From NCBI GenBank assembly GCA_003993805.1, contig RSEF01000020.1:12333655-12397654 (forward strand): a stretch of DNA of 64,000 nucleotides. The letters are read 5' to 3'. The DNA is from Himantopus leucocephalus. Taxonomy: Eukaryota; Chordata; Aves; Charadriiformes; Recurvirostridae. The position numbers and the translations under genes were made by a program. Under the pieces are notes generated by a model, which was given only the letters and a program-made list of their open reading frames with translations, was not told the DNA's origin and did not search any database. This document shows, piece by piece, positions 1-12,100 of the stretch; within the stretch, counting starts at the first letter, position 1, and each line of letters starts with the position of its first letter.

Positions 1-20
1 ACAGTTCCCTTTCTCACAAG

Positions 21-121
21 TCAAAGCCTGTGAAGATACTGAAAGGAGGCGCTTCAGCATTGTGTTTCATGGGCGACAAGATTATGAGCTGGAAGCAGTG
101 TCTCTTGATGATAAAAGGAAG
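21..121 (+). CDS. Formin exon: end of first PH-like domain, GC donor
   Basis: A pyrimidine-rich stretch ends in AAG at 18-20, and the exon then reads 2 bases plus 33 codons. The peptide contains RRRFSIVFHGRQDYELEA and SLDDKRK, which looks like the last beta strands and the start of the C-terminal helix of a PH domain. The exon most likely ends at 121 at AAG|GCAAGT, a textbook GC-AG donor. Reading on without splicing adds about a dozen helix-like residues and then a stop at 157-159, so intron retention would give a truncated product. Its exit phase (0) does not fit the next placed exon (which needs 2 incoming bases), so an intervening exon must exist or this boundary is wrong. Confidence 0.6.
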
Positions 122-3100
122 GCAAGTTTTTACAATGTCATAGACAGATTGCTATAAATAACAGCTAATGTTACGGTAGTACCCGGCAGGTCCCAGTCAT
201 AAATGGGAATTGTTATGCTGTGCATTGTGCAAGCAAAGAAGCAGGTATGTCTTTATTCTGTGTATGTTCGTACGTACAAAGGGAACGTGCGTTCAGGATG
301 AAGTTTGGCCTTAGGAATTTGCGAAGTTCACTAGGACTGAAGATGTAAAGCCAGCTCAAGACGTGTTATGAAAGTGGATGCATTTCTTCAGCTACACCTT
401 GAATGTAACTGGTCTGAGATTGTATTAAAACAAGCAAACAAAACCGACGATTTGTACAGCTGAACCTTAATTGAAGTTTTCTAGGCAGTTTTTTTAATAT
501 ATATAAGATATTTATTAAAATGCATGCTTTTAAGAATGAATGAGGCCATCCTGATGCTGTGAAAAGAAAAAGACCTAGTAGTTCATCTTTTACCATCAAA
601 ATACACTGAAATTATAAAATTATCAGAGGAAGACAGCCTAGGTACATCTAGATACTAATTTAATTCAGTGTTGCAAGATTTTGTATAAGCTGTTTCGTTT
701 TGAGGTCTCAGCTTCTTTTGAGTTCTAGATCCAATTAAATATTCCAAGTAGTGTAATTAGGCTCTACACTGAAACTTGAGAAACTCGAGTCATGACATTA
801 GCACTAGCTTTCCACAGGAATGCAGATATCCTACATGTTCAGGGGTGATCAGGTCTTGGAGTCTGTGTCATCCCACTGCTGAGATGCTGAAGCCAGCTGC
901 ACAATTTAGGTTGAGATGCAAACTCTCAAAAATCTTGGAAGAGTTTGCATCCAAACTTCTAATGTGACCCATTTTTAAGGGGCTTTTTGCAGAGGAATTC
1001 ATCCCTCGTGAAACTTAACGGTTCAATCCATGTGCAGAAACCTGTATTGCAGACGAACAGAACCTCATGGCTGGTTAGCTAAATTTATGAAATTGATTAC
1101 ATTTAGCAGAAGGGCTCAAAAAGGCACACGTATTCTGTAGTAAGAACACTCAAATATGGCCCTGTATAACAAAAAGAGCGCCTTAAATTCACACCCACCT
1201 TAATCCATGCTATTTTCAACCTTAGGCAAGCCTTCATTTTTCTACTGGGTTTGAGATTTCAAGCTAAAGCAATCACTTGCTACTTGGGCTTGAACTGAGC
1301 TGAGCAGAAACTTTGTCCCAGATTGCTTTGTATATGAATTAAAAAAGTAAAATTATGTTTTACAGTAACCCCTCCAGAATAAAATGATATTCTTCTTCCA
1401 CTGACAGGTTTAGAACTGTGGGCATAAAACCAAATTGCAGTTAAATAGTTTAGCATCATAGAAAAACCCTATTTATTTTACGCTAATTTATGTCACCTAT
1501 TTGACTGCTGCTTATAGTGTTGTCTATCATTTTTACACTTAAAAAATTCACCTATTAATGTCTTATTCAAGGGAATTAACATGGAAAGTATACTGTCTCT
1601 GCTGCCACTTATATAGATAACGTACCTTCTGAGTAGAGTTATACAGAGCAATTTGTACAAGAGACCGGCAGAGTCCTGCTCTGGAAGATCTGCAGACTGT
1701 GATGTGATACACGAAGGACTGCTGGATTTGCAGCAAAACACTTCTACATCTACTGAATGGGTGAAGTATGCACAGCACTTTCACAGACCTCTGGGTTGTG
1801 GATTTCATTAAAATTTCTGATAAATACTTTAAGATTTTAATTTGCTGAAAATAAGTTGATTATTTAACTGCTTTTTAAAGTTAAAACTTAGATGCCAAAT
1901 CTGCATGAGATGAAAACATTGAAATTAACTGTTAGTGCAATAGTGGTAGCCAACAAAATGAAGTTCTGCTGTGTGATAGAGACTGCTGTGTGCATTACTA
2001 ACACAAATATACAATGGTGATGGTGTGAGGAGTGATTTTAATGGTGGGACTTCTTTATGTTTACCTCTTTATTTTTGTATTCCATTTTCAGCCATAAGGA
2101 AAAGTAGAAAAAGACTGGTGAAGCAGATAAGGAGTGTAAGAGTCCTGCTAGAGAACATTGACTCACACTTGACAAATGGCTGCCCTAAAATTAATAATTC
2201 GGTCTCATAATATTCTGAACTTCCCTCCTGTGGGGGTGACCAGCCATGGTGGCCTAATAGGGTGGTGGTTTCAGTGACAGGAATCATTATTCAGTAGCAA
2301 ATGGACTGTCACCACCATTTGATTCAGCCCCTAAACCACCAGAGATAAGCATGACTTCTGCTTATTCTATTACTGAACTAGCGAACCAGCCACAATGATT
2401 TTACATAGTTTGCCACCCCTCCTACGAGCAACCCACCCTTCCCCTGAGCCAGCCTCTAAAATGCCTGGAAATTGCTTATACTATCAAAGGAGAGAAAGAG
2501 AGAAAAAAATCTGTCCACCAAAAACTAATAAAAAAAAATTAACATTGTAATTATCTGCACAGGGCAATTATCTCAAAAGACTTCACAGTTCACAGAAAAT
2601 GATTTTAATTGTTTTTAAAAGGCTACCACTGTATGTCTTGTAAACACTACCCTCAAGTGTGTCCCAGGATTTGTTACTTTGCAACATTTAACAAGTTTGT
2701 TAACAAACAGAAATTGATTTTTATTTATCTTGTGAAGCAAAGCCCTTGTTGCTTTCTTCTTGANATCCTCTTTTTTTTTTTTTTTGGCAAAGTAAATAAT
2801 GGTGGAAACATCTGGAGATCCGATTAAACTATAAGTCCCTGCTTTAAAGAAAGGAGAGATCAATATAACTGCCAGCTCCATTAAACAATTCTTATCACTT
2901 TGACTGTTTGTGTGGGAATAGATGCAATTTATATTTTATGTTTAATTCTTCTGGAGCAGCTAAACTTATTTAAATTCCTCATAGAACACCTTAATCAACT
3001 AGACACACCTTGAAGAGAGAGTGGAGGAAAAGAAAGGTCTGATAGAACTGTCAGAATGATAAAGAAATGCAGTAACCCTCAAGAAAAATGAGAATGCAAA

Positions 3101-6100
3101 TGCTTAAATAAGAATAAAAACCACATACAGTAAAGCCCCACTTGTTGACTGTGAGGCCTTTGTTATAAGCAGCAGAGCAGAATCCTGGAAGAGAGACTGG
3201 AGCAGAACATTTTGCTCTAATAGAAGCTGTGTACGGGCAGGCAATTTGTGCCAGGATTAATTTATCATTTAAATAGGTAATACCCACACTTTCGCACAGT
3301 CATTTCTGATGGAAGCCCTTGAGAGCAGAATACTTTGACCCCTTCCTGCCAAGTGACTCTTGGGAATGAGGGGGGACCAGGATCAGTCCTCATGGAGTAA
3401 GAGCATGTGCAGGAGCATTTCCGAGAGAGGAAGAGTTATTGGACTATAAGGTTGGGCACTAACTTATATTATGGTGACTTGTTTATAGCTTGGTGGCAGT
3501 AAAACCTGGAAGACACAGAAACTCTGAAGCCTGTGCTCTGCTCAGTCACATAGTGAATTCCGTTAAAAAATAGTCCAAAAGACACACCATCCCAAACAAA
3601 TGAGAGGAATAAATGGAGTGGGAGGGACAGAGTGTAGCTAACAAATTAACACGACTTGTGTGATTTTTAGTTCATAGTCAGATCTTCTTAGTTTTATCTC
3701 TCATTAGGCATGGCAGGCTGGAAATCCCTATTTTATGTCACAGTTTACTTACGTGTCAGATGAGAATAAGAAGCCCTCATCTCAAAGGTTTTATGCTTTA
3801 CTATTGATACTTTTTGACTGTTCCATGGAAGATGCTATAAAAATGTGGAGACTTATTGACATTAGAAAATGATTTAACGAAGGCAAGGCTTGTGTAAATA
3901 AGTAGTCAGTGAAGAATGAACTGTATCTCCATTCCTTGTCCTTCAGGTACTTGGTACAACTACGTGAAGGAGAATTGACTTTATATTGCATAGGTCTGGG
4001 AGGAAAGAACAAGACTGCGGACCCTGTAACAAACACAATTAATTTGTCGGGTGGTAATGTGAGTGTCAGCAAGGAGAATGGATGCAGTACCTTTTCAGTT
4101 CAGACCAAAGAACACAATTATTTGTAAGTATAGTAGGTAATTAATAATTTGTTAAAGCAGAACTATTGAAAACAAGGTCAAGCAAAAAAGAATCACAATG
4201 TCCCAGAACAAAATACAACAGTGGAGAAGTGAGGCCATCAGAATTATATAGATACCCCTCCCATTGCTCTGCAGTGATTTGATGAGTATTTTAAGGAGGA
4301 ATCAGAAGTACCACATTGTGGAATTGAGAAGATACTTTGGAATACTGCCCACAAAGACTTGTCTAGCTGTCATGCCAGGAGTCAGTGAAGAGATATATCA
4401 TTCAGCTTGATAGGACAGATGTGTGAACAGGTTCTGACTGGCTTCTGCAACAAGCATAGTAAGACGTAGCACATTGTTCACCTTCCCCCAAGGTGGAGAA
4501 GAGGAATTATGAGGTAACAGCACCACAAAGTCAATATATGGCAAAGCTTCAGCTCTCTAACCTTAGACACGTAAGCAATTAACTCAGTCTGAAAAGGTCA
4601 GAGTCAGCAGCACTGGGGACCTTTGACAAGTAAAGCTGCTGAACTTCATTCTGCTTAAATAAGAAATACCTGTGGCTGTATTAGTCAGCATGTTATTTAC
4701 ACTTCCTTGCGTTTATATACGGCATTCTTAAATTTCAGGTTTCGAATACCCTTTACTGTCCAAAAGAACAGGACAGAGGATGTTAGCAAGCTCCAGAATG
4801 AATGGGTGTCTCTTATAGAAAGGTACTGTCAGCTGTGCAAGGGTGCCTCACAGGAGGGATCTCAAGGATGCACCTCCTCCGAAGCAGATTATGAGGATTT
4901 TACTGTACCTCTGAATGAACAGAAAGAGGAGAACCTCCACTTTGGTGTGAGTTCTGCAACAACCAGTCTGAACAAGTCTTCAAGCCCCGAGCCTGCAGAG
5001 GAGGAAGCAGCCCCAGCATCACCATCTCTTCCACTTCCCATAAGTAAGGCAGAGGTACCGCCAGCCCCACCTGCATTACCACAGCCCTGCAGCCTCTCTC
5101 CATCGACAAAGAGAACCAAAGCCTTTCACTGGGATGTTGTTCCTTGTGATAAGGTGAGGATGAAACTGATGATAGCTGTTAAAGAAAAAAAATAATTTTG
5201 TAGCCTGTATTACATGTATAGTTATCATAAAAGTACAGCTGTGCCACAAAACAACCTGGATGCCTTTCTCTATGCTTGGATGGAACAAAGTGCCTTTGTT
5301 CTTTTGGCTTTTTGTTTACCCTGTCACTCCTATATTTTTAGATTCAAAAATCTGTCTGGGGATCATGTGACCCATGCAAGAAAAAAATAGATGTATCCAG
5401 ACTCTGCGATCAGTTCCAGATCCAGGACATGGCAGTATTTTTGAGCAATGAACCTTCAGTGAATCAGCACATCATGTTAGATCGAAAAGTTGCGCATAAC
5501 TTCAGTAAGTGTACTAATAAGAACTGTGTACTCCTATCTGGAAGCCTGGGGTGAGCACTGCATGCATTTTCTATTTGTACTTTCTGCCTTTCACTAGGCA
5601 ATGAGACAAGCTTGTGTCTACATCATCTTTTAATTCAGCGCCCCTCTACTCATTTATAAAAATAGACCTCATGGCTCAGTTGCTCTAAATGTGGTCCTTA
5701 ATGATATAGAGTAGAAACACCAAGCTTCTCCTCTTCTTGTACAAAACATGTAGATGTGCCATTGAGCTGTGATGTTGTTGTCTTAGGGCAAATATGTAAA
5801 ATCAGGTATGACACCTGTGAAATCGATGTTAAGATGCTGACTTCAAAGGATTTTCAAATTTTGTGGGCTGTCCAAGTGAAACAAGTCAACAGAAACATCT
5901 TGGTAGAACTTTGAGTACTGTGTTCAGTCTCTCTCCTACATTGAGTTCAAGAATATGCATGTAGGTGTAGATGGGTTGGTGTAAGAAGCCTTTGAGGCAG
6001 CTATAAGCCAGGTGACAGGAACTCTCTTGGCCTTTCTCTGGCCAACAGCTTAGACTGTGAACGGCTGTCTTGAATGATCATGGACAGGATCCTTCCCTCT

Positions 6101-9100
6101 CATATCCCAGGTATGATTCTGCCAAAGGCCTGACCTAGAACAGTCTTTCCCAGCTAACGAAGCAGTTCAACACATAGTTCTGGTCTTACTAATAAAATGA
6201 TGTAAAGGTCTTTCAATTACTTTGATGAGAAGAGGTAGATATTAAAGGAGCAAGAGTAATTGTTCTTCAAAGACTATGCTGATTTCTATTAGAGATGGCT
6301 TTCCAAAAAAGTTCTATAACCTAGAGATGTTTTAAGACATGTTACATGTGTAAAGAATTTGGGGCAGTTAATTTTGAAGTTTTAATGATTTCATCGTTAT
6401 GAATATTGATAAGAAAGAATATATTTTGGAGATCGTGTAAAGTTTTAATTGGGAACTGTAAATGGAGATAACTTGTTGGAATTATTGCATCCATTGACTA
6501 ACAATTTGAAGGGTTAAAAGGAAGTGAGTGATACGAAAGTGCTGTTGTAGATAAAAAGAATTCTGTAATAGCACTTTTATCTACTAAATTATTGCAGTTT
6601 CTTTGAGGAAATTTCTTTCTTTTGGTTTGCAAATAGCACCCTTCTTCCTTTTGATCCTATTCCTCTTACAATTTTTTCATTGAGACATTCTACATCCGTT
6701 TCTTAATCTTATCCTTAAAGTCCCATCAGTGAGATTTTTGGCATATACTTATTATAATGGACGTTACTTAGATCAAAAGCTAATTTGATCCTGAGAATTC
6801 TGATTAATCTTCCTGCAAGTGCTGCAAACCACAGTTCTTAAGTTAATGAATAAAAATATGAAGCTGCAAAAAGCCAATAGGTTAAAATTTCTTGAGAATT
6901 TGAGTGGGTTTCTGAACACGAGAAAAATGAGACTTCTCAGAGAAGATCTACACACTAAATTCAAGCCCAATGTATGAGAAAATGCAAATAAAAGCTAAGT
7001 TATCTAGTGGATTCTGGTAGACGAAATAAATTTCTGCATACAGAGAACAGCTATCAGAAAGAGAGAGACAGGAAAAACATCCTCAGATTTCCAGTGAAAA
7101 AGTTTTGGGAAACATTATAATGTATATGTTAATCCAAGAATGTGGGATCTAGTGGGTGAAAGACTGATATAGGAATCAAAATACCAGCGTCTGTGACTCG
7201 ATTGCTGCCTGTTTCTCTGTATGCCACCCAGTTTCCCATATATACAATCCTTATTTTGCCTAGCAAAATACTTTGGCAAAGTCTGATGCCTAGAATTTAT
7301 TCAGCGGCTAATTTCAATTACTGAAAATGTTCAAGAAAATATTAAATTCTTTTTTAGACAGGTTGTGAATATTTTGAAATCAACATTTTGCTATGAGTTA
7401 TCCACTCTGTTACGGTCCGTAGACATCACCACACCTGAAGACATACTTGGTTTAAAAGGCACAGGGAAGCAAAGGATATAAGGCATAAAAAGCGTAAGAA
7501 GAAAGAAGGGAAGATTATGCCAGGTGTAGCACTAAAGCTAGATCTTATAACAAAATTAAAAGGGTGGAAACTGTGTCAGAGGAAAACTAAATGGTATATA
7601 CCTCATTGGCCTACAGTCTCCTGAGAACCATTAATAGCTGATTCGGGCCACAGCAAGATCCTATAACCTGAAAAACTCTGTTCCTTTTTAGAATTGGAGG
7701 GAAAAAAAAAAAAGGTAAATCATACACATCCTTCCTGAACTCTCCTTCCCAATCCCCTCGTGCTGCTCAGAGGAGTTCTGTCGTTACAGAGACTCTAGGA
7801 CAAGTTTCGTGCCAATACTGAGAAACATTTAAACCTTTTCGCTTTCTCTGCTGGTGCCCTCTGTTCACTTCCTTGTGCTTCCATTTTTACCTTCACCCTT
7901 TGCTATCGATGATGGAGACAGACAGTAATTAAAGAATAACTGGCAAGACAAAGTAGTCTTTTTGGGAGCAAGAGCCTTACAAACGGTTCTTCACCTGTTT
8001 CGGGAAGAGATGTCTTATTTCCATTTCCCTATCATAATGCGTATTATGATCCAGGCCCACGTCAGCACAGAAGTCTTAAACATTACCAAAACTCTTAACC
8101 AGATTTTAGAATATTAGGCAGTGTGGAAGAAGTGAGTACTTCTGTTTCCCAGGTTGCCTTCACTTTGGGAGTAACTTTTCTTGCATGGACTCTACCTTCT
8201 TTTGAACCCTGGAAATTAAACAAAGCAAGTAAACAAACAAACAAACAATATAAAAATATTATAATATGCCAATACATTGTATTGTTATTTGGAAAAAAAT
8301 TGTTTTGACTGTTGGGCTGAGTACAAGAGAAATATATATATGAGCAAGTACTTGAGTAGATTCCGATAACAGTATCTTGATAGTTCTGTCATAAGCATTG
8401 ACTATTTTCTGGCAGAAATATATTTTTGATTCACTATTGCTATGTATATTTAAAGAAAATACAAAGACTGAGTTTTTGCCTTAGCATTAGCAGCTACTCA
8501 GCTACTCTTAGCAGTTTTGTTTTTTTTCTGGTGTGTTTTTTTTTTCTTTTTTTAAATCCGGAAAGTAATTCTGAAATGTTTTGGTGATTTTTTTCCTTCC
8601 CTTGAGCATTTTCTTCAAGTAATCTAAGAATCATTTTCCTCCAGACATTTTTCTTAAAAGTTTCCACATAAAACCAAGCGAGCTGAAAGAAAAATTACAC
8701 ATCATACATGAAGAGAGTGGTGGACTTACAGATGAGCAGATTACAGCACTAAGAAGGTAATCTTTGGTGTTCAATTGTTTGTTTACAATATATGCTGCCT
8801 TTTGGAGAAGGCATCATCTTCTGCAAACGACGTGAAGTTCAGGAAAGGTGCCACTGAGACATTGGATCTATCCTGACCGTGAATAGAATATTAGGGTTGC
8901 ACACAGAATTCTCAGTCCTTGCAACTGAGATTTTAGAATACGCCCCCAAAATATCACTCTTCCTCATGTTGTGTGGGAAAGGGGATCACAAGAAAAGACA
9001 GCAAATCTGACAAGATTTTGTGAAGTAGTTACAAGGAGCAGAGTTAGTAAACAATAAGTTGTGGCAGTGAGCAGGTGTAACTTGATGAGAAAACTTTACA

Positions 9101-12100
9101 TCTCTTACTACAGCCTTACCGTCTAGGGTGGGATCAGAAATGAAAGATTTAAAATTGGTTTGGAGAGGAAGAAGGCAGGCAACTGTTAAAGGAGCTTCAT
9201 GGGATGATGGGATATTAAGAATATCAGTATTTCGGAGTGGCAGAGATTTGTGGGTTTAAAGCAGAATGCAAATTTCTGTATCTTTAAAAAAATTGAATTA
9301 CTATATGAGAAAAATAGATTTCAGGAGTGTAAGCAAACTATTGGCATGTGAAGTTTGTAGGAACTGGATTGTAGCTCTTTGAATAGTTTAAGACATAGAA
9401 AGAAAGGAAAGAAGCGGGATCCTAGAGTAGTAGCCATTATACATTCCAGTCCCCAGGTGATACTTGCGCCATTTTTTTAAACGCATTCATATGAAAACTT
9501 AATGTGAAACATTTTCTTGCTTCAAAATGATAAAAAAAATGAGTATTTTGCTAAAGCAAGCTTGGAAAAAGATGATGCTGGCAAAGAAAGTGAGGAAGTA
9601 AATACCTGATGTTTCTGCTTCTTGTGGAATGAATTTAATTTTGGCCTTAAAATCCTGATCCTAATCAGTACATCAACAGTAATTTTAGTCTGCAGAATCA
9701 CGTCTGTACTTAGAAAGTGATGTGAACAGGAAGAAAAGACATGTAACATACGGAATTAATGTCATTCTGTGAGATGGCTTGTACAGAGCTTGCCTGAAGT
9801 ATGAAGGGACATGGACAAGACACTGAATATTTAAATGCTTTATGTGTACCAGTGTTCTGGAGGAGGTTTCCATGCTGCCCCAGTGCTTTACCAGTTATAC
9901 CCCACACTGGTGCACAGCAGATTATGAGCTGGTGAAAGGTGTAGAACCCCACTGAAGGTAATGGAGCTCTGTCGCCTTTCAAAAGCTGACTTTAAAGGCT
10001 TCATTCAAAAAAGAAAGATTTTACTGCAGTACTGCAGTTTCTAATTGCAGTGATGGAATTGGTCAGTGAAATGTCCTGGACATCGAGCGTGCTCTCCAGT
10101 CACACACATGCCTGTCTCTGGAGAAAGCAATGGTTGGAGCTGGCAGCGGTAAGGAAATAGTCCTGCAGCACCGCAGAGTGCCTGGGGCCTGGCCAGGCCC
10201 GTTTATGAGGGCAGCCTCTGCTCACACCTTGGTTTGCAGGAAAACACTGAACACGCTCTGTTGTTCAAGCCCAGATACAGCCCAGCAGATTCAGCCCAGC
10301 ACCTCCACGCTGCTGAAGTTGGTGTAACACCGCTGTGATCACTGATGTATAGCATCTGGGCTCTTTGCCACCAGACGATAATAATAATAATAATAATGAT
10401 GGCAATGAAGCTTGAAAGATTTTATTTTTTCCTTGAAGATTTCAGAGTCTTCCTTTGATAGCAATAATGCCGAGGAAATTTTTCTAGCAATCAAATGTGT
10501 AAGAGAGATTGGATGCTGTATTGCTATCTGTTATATGGGATCAAGGGTTCTGTTCCTGGGATTCTTATTTATTGCCAAAATCTAGGAATACATGTACAAA
10601 TATTGTAGTGAAAGGAAGCTAATTTTTTTCCACCCCAACAGTTTAAAAAGTGTTACTGAAATAGATGAGATGCATTTCAGAACCGAGGGTTGCATTTCCA
10701 AGGCAGTTAGTTCAGTGTCGTACGGCTCCTATTCAGGCACCGACACCTCATCGAAGGAGCAGACGCTTATCTTGAAACATCAGCACTCAGAGGTTTCTCT
10801 TGTACTGTAGTGGACTTGCCATGACACAAGTAGCAGGACACTTAGGACTTTTGAAGACCTTTCCACTTGATTTAGGTGCCACGGTAGAAAATTTTGCCGT
10901 TGAAAACTGTCATCCAATTAATTGAGAACCTGTGGTTATGACAGGAATTTAAACAGGATAGTCAGGGGCTGGAAAATTTCTCTCTACAAATTATACGTGT
11001 CATAATGTCTAAGCCTGAGCAGGAAGCCTAAATTCTACTATTGTAGAATGAAAAATATTTAAAGGCAAAACCAAGATTACATTTTCAAGACTGACCAGGG
11101 AACAAAATGTTCTGCCCGTGTATCCAGTCAAAGTTAGTGGAGGTGGTGCAATATTATTAGAAACTTCAGGACTTATCTTTGTATGGAAACCTTTCCATAG
11201 TTCTCTGAATTATTCTTTATCCTGACATCTTAAAATCAATAGCAAAGCACTCTTTGTCTCTATAAACTTAATTTTTCAGAACAGTAGGAGATTTTTCATT
11301 GCACAAATTCCATTAGAGTTGCATTCATGTAAAAAGATATTTATGGAATGCATTCACATATTCTTCTGCTTCCTTTTCCAAGGCTTCCATTGTTTATTGC
11401 TTTAAGCTTTAAACCTTCTAGGTAATCTGCTAGTTTCATTTCATATATATAATACATTAAAACAATTTGATGGGATATCAGACTTCTGATTAAATGAAGA
11501 TATTTGCTGTCAGCTTTAAAAAAAATATGCTTTGAATTTGCCTAAAAAGTCAAATTATTTTTAATAATAAATAAACCCCCTTTCATTTGCCAACAGATAA
11601 CTGGTATTTTTAAATAAGAATTCTTTTTTTTTCTTGATGATGAAACGTGTTGAATGTAGTATTTTGTAATCTGCTTTAATATAGATTTAATAATTCAAAC
11701 CCCAGCAATTATTCAATTGAAATATCATATTAAATTATTGACAGCAGTGGAAAAAAAAATATTTTGTCCTGTATTTAACATGCTAAAATCTTTGCTTTAT
11801 TTTTTCTGTCTTTAAATAAATTTCGTTACTTTTAATGAAAATGTGTATCTATCCCCATGAATGTTTAGTCACACTTGCTACAAATTTAGTAGGTTGTTTG
11901 CAGAGAAAGAAGAGAAGATAGTAGATCTGAATACTTATTTAAGATTCTTAACGCTCCTTCTCATATGTTAGCTGTAACATCGATTTCATTTTTCTTAAGA
12001 TATGCTATGAATTCCCACAGTGTATCAGTCAGACAGGCAGGAAGATCTCTGAAGGAGGGGAACTGCGGTGGTGTGCTTATTTTTCCAAGTGGAGGCATGT

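Noticed and set aside
2092..2210. Open segment after a good acceptor, IRKSRKRLVKQIRS onward, as a formin exon
   Set aside because: It needs one incoming base and so fits neither the exon at 21-121 nor the one at 3947 without further unseen exons; no convincing donor.
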